Positions 60,849-64,000 of a stretch of DNA of 64,000 nt are shown here, one piece after another. The position numbers and the translations under genes are program-made. The stretch comes from Promethearchaeota archaeon Loki_b32. GTDB lineage: Archaea > Asgardarchaeota > Lokiarchaeia > Sigyniarchaeales > SOKP01. Below the pieces are notes generated by a model. The model made no database searches, was not told the origin of the DNA, and saw only the letters and a program-made list of their open reading frames with translations. How positions within the stretch are numbered: position 1 is the stretch's first letter; each line of letters starts with the position of its first letter. The stretch lies in assembly GCA_005223125.1 (NCBI GenBank), contig NJBH01000008.1, forward strand, positions 81,206-145,205. Reading direction: 5' to 3'.

Positions 60849-61568
60849 TCAGTATAATCTAATACAGAAAGATACAAAATTCTTTATTATTTCTTCCCCT
60901 AAAAATTGAGTTTTATTTATTTTCTGTTCATCATAGGTATCAACATATCTAGAAGAATGATGAGTTTCAGGGTGAAATTGAATCGAAAAGACAGGTCTTT
61001 TAACATGGCGCATATATTGAATAGTATTACACCCATTTCTTTCTTTAGTAGAATTTATATCGAAATTTTTTTGTAGGATAGAATCTTCTGGATTCACATA
61101 ATCCTGATGATGTACATTTACATGAAGCTTTTCATAAGGAATAAATTCATCAACTCTATCAATTGTTAATTCAACGATTCTACTCCCCTTATTCGACCCG
61201 TTCATTCGTTGAACCTTACCACCGAATGCATATGCAGTTAATTGATGCCCATAACAAATTGCCAAGATGGGTTTTTGGGTTTTTTTTTTAATTAATTTGA
61301 GTTCTTGTTTATATTCATTTCTTAAAATCTTATTAGAATAGAATTCAGACACGTTCGAATCAGACCCTGATAAAATATATCCAGAGATTCCTTTTAATTT
61401 ACTTAAATTTAATCGAGAATAATGAATTAAGTTTATTTCAATGTTTTTAAAATTCTCTTGAATGATATTTGTAATTCTTTCAATACGATCTGTTTGGATT
61501 TTGTGAGTATAATTATCTATTAGACATATTCTCTTTTTGTCGGTCATAAATGTTTTATCTTCATTCAT
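60849..61568 (-). CDS. Class I glutamine amidotransferase-like protein
   Basis: 239 residues. Catalytic triad: Cys in PILAICYGHQLTAYAFGG (about residues 107-108), then FSIQFHPETHHSS (His and Glu). A free-standing class I GATase without a synthetase partner; related proteins hydrolyse gamma-glutamyl compounds or assist GMP-synthase-like enzymes. The adjacent gamma-glutamylcyclotransferase-like gene upstream suggests gamma-glutamyl metabolism (inference). Confidence 0.85.
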   Translation of the reverse strand: MNEDKTFMTDKKRICLIDNYTHKIQTDRIERITNIIQENFKNIEINLIHYSRLNLSKLKGISGYILSGSDSNVSEFYSNKILRNEYKQELKLIKKKTQKPILAICYGHQLTAYAFGGKVQRMNGSNKGSRIVELTIDRVDEFIPYEKLHVNVHHQDYVNPEDSILQKNFDINSTKERNGCNTIQYMRHVKRPVFSIQFHPETHHSSRYVDTYDEQKINKTQFLGEEIIKNFVSFCIRLY

Positions 61569-61582
61569 TACTAATTCAGTGT

Positions 61583-61969
61583 TTATTTCCTAATATTTGA
61601 ATTTATTAGCTTTTTAGAGGGGTAATATACATAGGCAAGATAATTTTTTTTAGTTATCGTTTTTACATTTACTACAATTCTGTGATATAAAGATCCCTCT
61701 CCTTCAACTACATCGAGCATATTTAGTAATGATTCACTAACTCCAAAATAAACTTCACCGTTTACATAAGATTTCTCATCTTCTAGAATTATTGGAAATT
61801 CAAGTTCTTGAAGAGAGATTTTACGATATCCGATTATAATTGCTTCTTCAAATGACAAGCCTTTGAGAAGATAGTTACGGCTCTCACCATGTTGCAAAGT
61901 TCCATAAACAAAAAGATTATGAAAATTAAGGTTTATATCATCTTCTTTTTCGTCATTTAAGAATGCCAT
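61583..61969 (-). CDS. Gamma-glutamylcyclotransferase-like protein (AIG2 family)
   Basis: 128 residues. YGTL motif at the start of the fold (LFVYGTLQHGESRNYLLKG), then VNGEVYFGVSESLLNMLDVVEGEGSLYHRIVVNV, where the acidic residue in DxVEG is the usual catalytic position. Members cleave gamma-glutamyl amides to 5-oxoproline. It lies 14 bp upstream of the GATase-like gene, same direction. Confidence 0.85.
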   Translation of the reverse strand: MAFLNDEKEDDINLNFHNLFVYGTLQHGESRNYLLKGLSFEEAIIIGYRKISLQELEFPIILEDEKSYVNGEVYFGVSESLLNMLDVVEGEGSLYHRIVVNVKTITKKNYLAYVYYPSKKLINSNIRK

Positions 61970-61976
61970 TTTCTTT

Positions 61977-62168
61977 TTATTTTTTATTTGGTTTTCGACA
62001 ACGAATTATTAAAAAATAGGGAATAATTCGACTAGTGTATTCCTCTGGATATCTTTCAAAGGTCTTATCATCAATATAAGGTTCACAAAATTCCTCTAAA
62101 ACAAAACCTTTTTCTATCAATAAATTTAAGTTTAGAAAAATTTTAAATTTTAAACCTAATCCATACAT
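61977..62168 (-). pseudogene. Methyltransferase C-terminal fragment, 63 aa
   Basis: The sequence LLIEKGFVLEEFCEPYIDDK ... SRIIPYFLIIRCRKPNKK is the usual end of class I SAM methyltransferases (L-x-x-A/K-GF...EP...P-x-FLI-R-x-KP). No SAM-binding core exists upstream (62169-62410), so only the tail remains, fronted by an accidental ATG. It is a remnant, possibly still transcribed. Confidence 0.55.
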
Positions 62169-62410
62169 TTATCAACTTACTTGAAATTCTTATTCAAGTT
62201 ATAATATCAAATTATGACATTTTAACCTTTTTACTAAATATTTTTGAAAAAGACAAGTAATAATGATATAAAAAAAATTGATTAGTTAATTAAAAGGATT
62301 ATTCTTCTTTCAAGAAGCGTTCTTTCGTCCACCTTTGTAAGAGAAATCCGCCATAAAAAGTAAAATATTAATAATCTTATAAAAGAGAATTACTTTATTT
62401 TAATAGATTT

Positions 62411-62725
62411 ATGGTTAGTATAACCAATTATTCTGATTTTAAAGATAATGTAGGAAAAAATGTTAAGATTTTAGGAACCTTAGCGAAGGAAATATGGCAA
62501 CATCTCACTACATTCGTTGATTCTCATCCATACATGAATTACTTCGATTTAGATGATGGTTATCAGATGGTAATATATACTAAGGATTCAATCTCTTGTA
62601 ATGAAAAAATTGAAATTATAGGTAAACTGATAAAAACAGAAGGTAGACGTAAAAATCCAAGATCTAAAATCCACGATGAATACTTTGAGTATCAATTACT
62701 CGTGGACTCTTGGAAATGCTTATAG
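62411..62725 (+). CDS. OB-fold-like small protein, 104 aa
   Basis: A beta-rich core with OB character: VGKNVKILGTLAKEIWQHLT, MNYFDLDDGYQMVIYTKDSI, NEKIEIIGKLIKTEGRRKNP, and FEYQLLVDSWKCL. Similar small OB proteins in archaea bind nucleic acid or serve as single-strand-binding-like folds. No exact family recognised. The ATG is preceded by an AT-rich leader without a strong ribosome-binding site. Confidence 0.55.
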   Translation: MVSITNYSDFKDNVGKNVKILGTLAKEIWQHLTTFVDSHPYMNYFDLDDGYQMVIYTKDSISCNEKIEIIGKLIKTEGRRKNPRSKIHDEYFEYQLLVDSWKCL

Positions 62726-62867
62726 TTTAAAAATCTTAACTTCATTCTGCTTTATATTTATATCATTTATAGTGGATTTTGATAGATTTTACAAGAAACA
62801 TCTTTAAATTTTCTAATTTTTATGATGAAGTAATTAGAATTAATAATATATATGAGGTAGAATATAA

Positions 62868-63107
62868 ATGGTAGAAGTCAAATGTTCAAAATGTGGGAAC
62901 ACTTTTGAAGGAAAAACAGAAAAAAAAGCTAAGAAAAAATTAAAGTATTATAACAGTCAAACTTCTTCATTTTTTTGCGATAGTCCTAATATATATTACA
63001 ACAAAACCCATCAAGAGGAGAGTCATCACGACGGATATGGCTGCAGCATATTCGATGGATTCTCCCCAAAAAGCTTTCTCATAAATATAAGTTGTGAGTA
63101 TTTCTGA
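62868..63107 (+). pseudogene. Zinc-ribbon gene truncated by the ABC-transporter operon junction
   Basis: Real up to about residue 30: MVEVKCSKCGNTFEGKTEKK, a zinc-ribbon start of C2H2 or C4 type. After KKLKYYNSQ the frame runs antisense into the foreign permease 3' end (62967) and becomes nonsense. The proper zinc ligands of the second half are missing. It marks a clean breakpoint between host sequence and the incoming operon. Confidence 0.6.
62929..62970 (-). pseudogene. Start of a second permease gene, cut after about 5 codons
   Basis: ATG overlaps the upstream permease stop (ATGA), the usual layout for MalF-MalG type pairs. The frame reads MKKFD and then CYNTLIFS stop. Only the start codon region is foreign; the rest is host. 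The partner permease is therefore missing. Confidence 0.45.
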
Positions 63108-63836
63108 AGTACCAGCTGGTCCTCCCTCAGTCATTAGCCACACTAAATCAAAAGTTTTACTAAAACACCACACTCCATCAAACATACAAATAGTTAGTAT
63201 CACTGGTTTTAGATGAGGAATTGTTATGTAGAGAAATCTGTACCAAGAACTTGCGCCATCAATAGCTTCTGCTTCATAAAGCTCATCAGGGATAACTTGC
63301 ATACCTTCTAACAGATTCAAGCTGAAAAACGGGAAAAATTTCCAAACGTTTGTAATGCCAATCGCGATCATTACTGTTGAAGTATTACTCAACCAACCGG
63401 GTTTTGGGTCAATTACTTTTAGCCAAGAAGGAATTTGTGCGTATAAACCTATAAGTGGTTGGTACATTAACAGCCACAGAACAGCAGCAACCGCTTGGGG
63501 TACCAACCAAGGAAAGAAATGTAACACTCTTCCTGCGGTCCTAAATTTGATTTTTTGGTTCAGCAATGAAGCAAAAATTAACCCAAGTAACAAGTGGAAA
63601 AATACACTAAAGCTTGCAAAGTAAAAAGTATTTTTTAAAGCAGAAAGAAAACGTCGATCTTGGAGAATTGTTTTATAGTGTTTAAGACCCACAAAAGATA
63701 CTTCTTCTTGAAACAGTGAACTTTCATATAAACTAATTCTGACAACATCAAATACAGGATAGAAAAACATAATCCCTATAAACAAAATTGCAGGTAGACA
63801 ACAGAAGAATCCTTTCCATCCCTTCTTTTTTAACAT
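62967..63836 (-). CDS. Sugar ABC-transporter permease (MalF/UgpA-like)
   Basis: About 290 residues; ATG 63836 is preferred over the GTG at 63863 because the latter lies inside a hairpin. Six membrane helices. Family marks: FCCLPAILFIGIMFFYPVFD at the start, VGLKHYKTILQDRRFLSALK, and the coupling EAA loop EAEAIDGASSWYRFLYITIP. It needs a MalG-type partner and an ATPase, neither of which is present. Base composition is more GC-rich than the host sequence to the left. Confidence 0.9.
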   Translation of the reverse strand: MLKKKGWKGFFCCLPAILFIGIMFFYPVFDVVRISLYESSLFQEEVSFVGLKHYKTILQDRRFLSALKNTFYFASFSVFFHLLLGLIFASLLNQKIKFRTAGRVLHFFPWLVPQAVAAVLWLLMYQPLIGLYAQIPSWLKVIDPKPGWLSNTSTVMIAIGITNVWKFFPFFSLNLLEGMQVIPDELYEAEAIDGASSWYRFLYITIPHLKPVILTICMFDGVWCFSKTFDLVWLMTEGGPAGTSEILTTYIYEKAFWGESIEYAAAISVVMTLLLMGFVVIYIRTIAKK

Positions 63837-63850
63837 CTCATTGATGATCC

Positions 63851-63904
63851 TGTCGCCTTCCACCTCCGCAACCTATTATGAATGAGGAGAAGGGGAAGGC
63901 GACA
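63851..63904. other. Stem-loop between binding-protein and permease genes
   Basis: TGTCGCCTTCC (63851-63861) and GGAAGGCGACA (63894-63904) form a perfect 11-bp inverted repeat with a 32-nt loop, and inner CCTCC/GGAG pairs can extend it. In sugar ABC operons such intergenic hairpins often lower downstream expression by partial termination or RNA stabilisation, which keeps binding protein in excess (inference). Confidence 0.6.
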
Positions 63905-63929
63905 ATTCTGGAACTTTCTGAATTCTCTT

Positions 63930-64000
63930 CTATTTCATTTTTTCCAACATCCTTTTCCATTCTTCTGCTATTTCATCCATCGCTTGTTGCACTAGCTTGC
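63930..64000 (-). CDS. ABC sugar-binding protein, C-terminal end only (window edge)
   Basis: Last 22 residues and stop: KLVQQAMDEIAEEWKRMLEK. A charged amphipathic helix ending in EWKRMLEKMK is the normal C-terminus of extracellular solute-binding protein family 1 members, which fits the MalF-like permease next to it. The gene extends beyond the right edge. Confidence 0.6.
   Translation of the reverse strand, partial: KLVQQAMDEIAEEWKRMLEKMK

Noticed and set aside
62270..62360. tRNA or box C/D candidate around GAAGCGTTCTTTCGTCC
   Set aside because: No cloverleaf, no TTCGANNC arm at the right spacing, and no C/D box pair. No tRNA was found anywhere in the window.

Overview
The window looks like a piece of an Asgard archaeal genome, most likely Lokiarchaeia-like. 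It is visibly AT-rich. It carries archaeal information-processing genes: aIF2-gamma, aIF1A, Spt5, TFS, a RecJ-like DHH nuclease and form III RuBisCO. It also carries genes with a eukaryotic flavour: ribosomal protein eL22, three conventional Ras/Rab-like GTPases, one circularly permuted Ras-like GTPase, a probable longin-like protein and a possible arrestin-like protein. Lineage is inferred from gene content only; no tree was made.

Layout. 0-4.2 kb: RuBisCO N-terminus (cut by the window edge), eL22, a CitG-like transferase, TFS, a DUF167 protein and a RecJ-like nuclease. 4.4-10.5 kb: a large cell-surface protein, then a duplicated module made of three paralogous small membrane proteins and a secreted rhodanese protein. 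That secreted protein ends in a run of 20 prolines and a hydrophobic tail with 10 cysteines, which resembles a bacteriocin precursor. 10.5-15.3 kb: aIF2-gamma with an N-terminal helix-hairpin-helix extension, a zinc-ribbon protein, a gingipain-like C25 protease and a membrane protein. 15.4-15.65 kb: a 5S rRNA gene whose halves are in swapped order (circularly permuted). Its flanks can form a bulge-helix-bulge-like 3-4-3 structure and it is followed by a hairpin terminator. 15.7-32.5 kb: GTPases, a PIN nuclease, Fe-alcohol dehydrogenase, cupins, aIF1A, Spt5, three acyl-CoA dehydrogenase paralogues, a SWIM/HD protein, a cpRAS-type GTPase, a methyltransferase and a DUF4139 protein.

32.56-45.72 kb is an island bounded by a 139-bp direct repeat (134/139 identical) of the 3' end of a thioredoxin-like gene. 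Inside, from 33.2 to 43.6 kb, is a visibly more GC-rich cluster that fits oxamate/ureide catabolism: FdrA/AllF, a short FdrA-associated protein, DUF1116/AllG, DUF2877/AllH and carbamate kinase. With it goes a complete BMP-type ABC importer (binding protein, two permeases, double ATPase). The inferred role is uptake of a ureide-type compound, carbamoyl transfer to give carbamoyl phosphate, and ATP formation by carbamate kinase. The remainder of the island holds a decayed P-loop gene and a HAD phosphatase fused to a ribbon-helix-helix-like tail.

45.6-62.7 kb: the intact thioredoxin-like gene, an acetyltransferase, a GTPase, an arrestin-like candidate, a DUF1998 helicase, surface and membrane proteins, an FGGY kinase, an ABC-2 exporter, a LysR regulator divergent from a DsrE/TusA sulfur-relay pair, and small enzymes. 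At about 62.95 kb a zinc-ribbon gene is cut by a sugar ABC-transporter operon of different base composition, which runs off the right edge.

The strongest unusual signals are the permuted 5S rRNA gene, the permuted Ras-like GTPase (motif order G3-G4-G5-G1-G2), the bacteriocin-like module and the repeat-bounded oxamate island.
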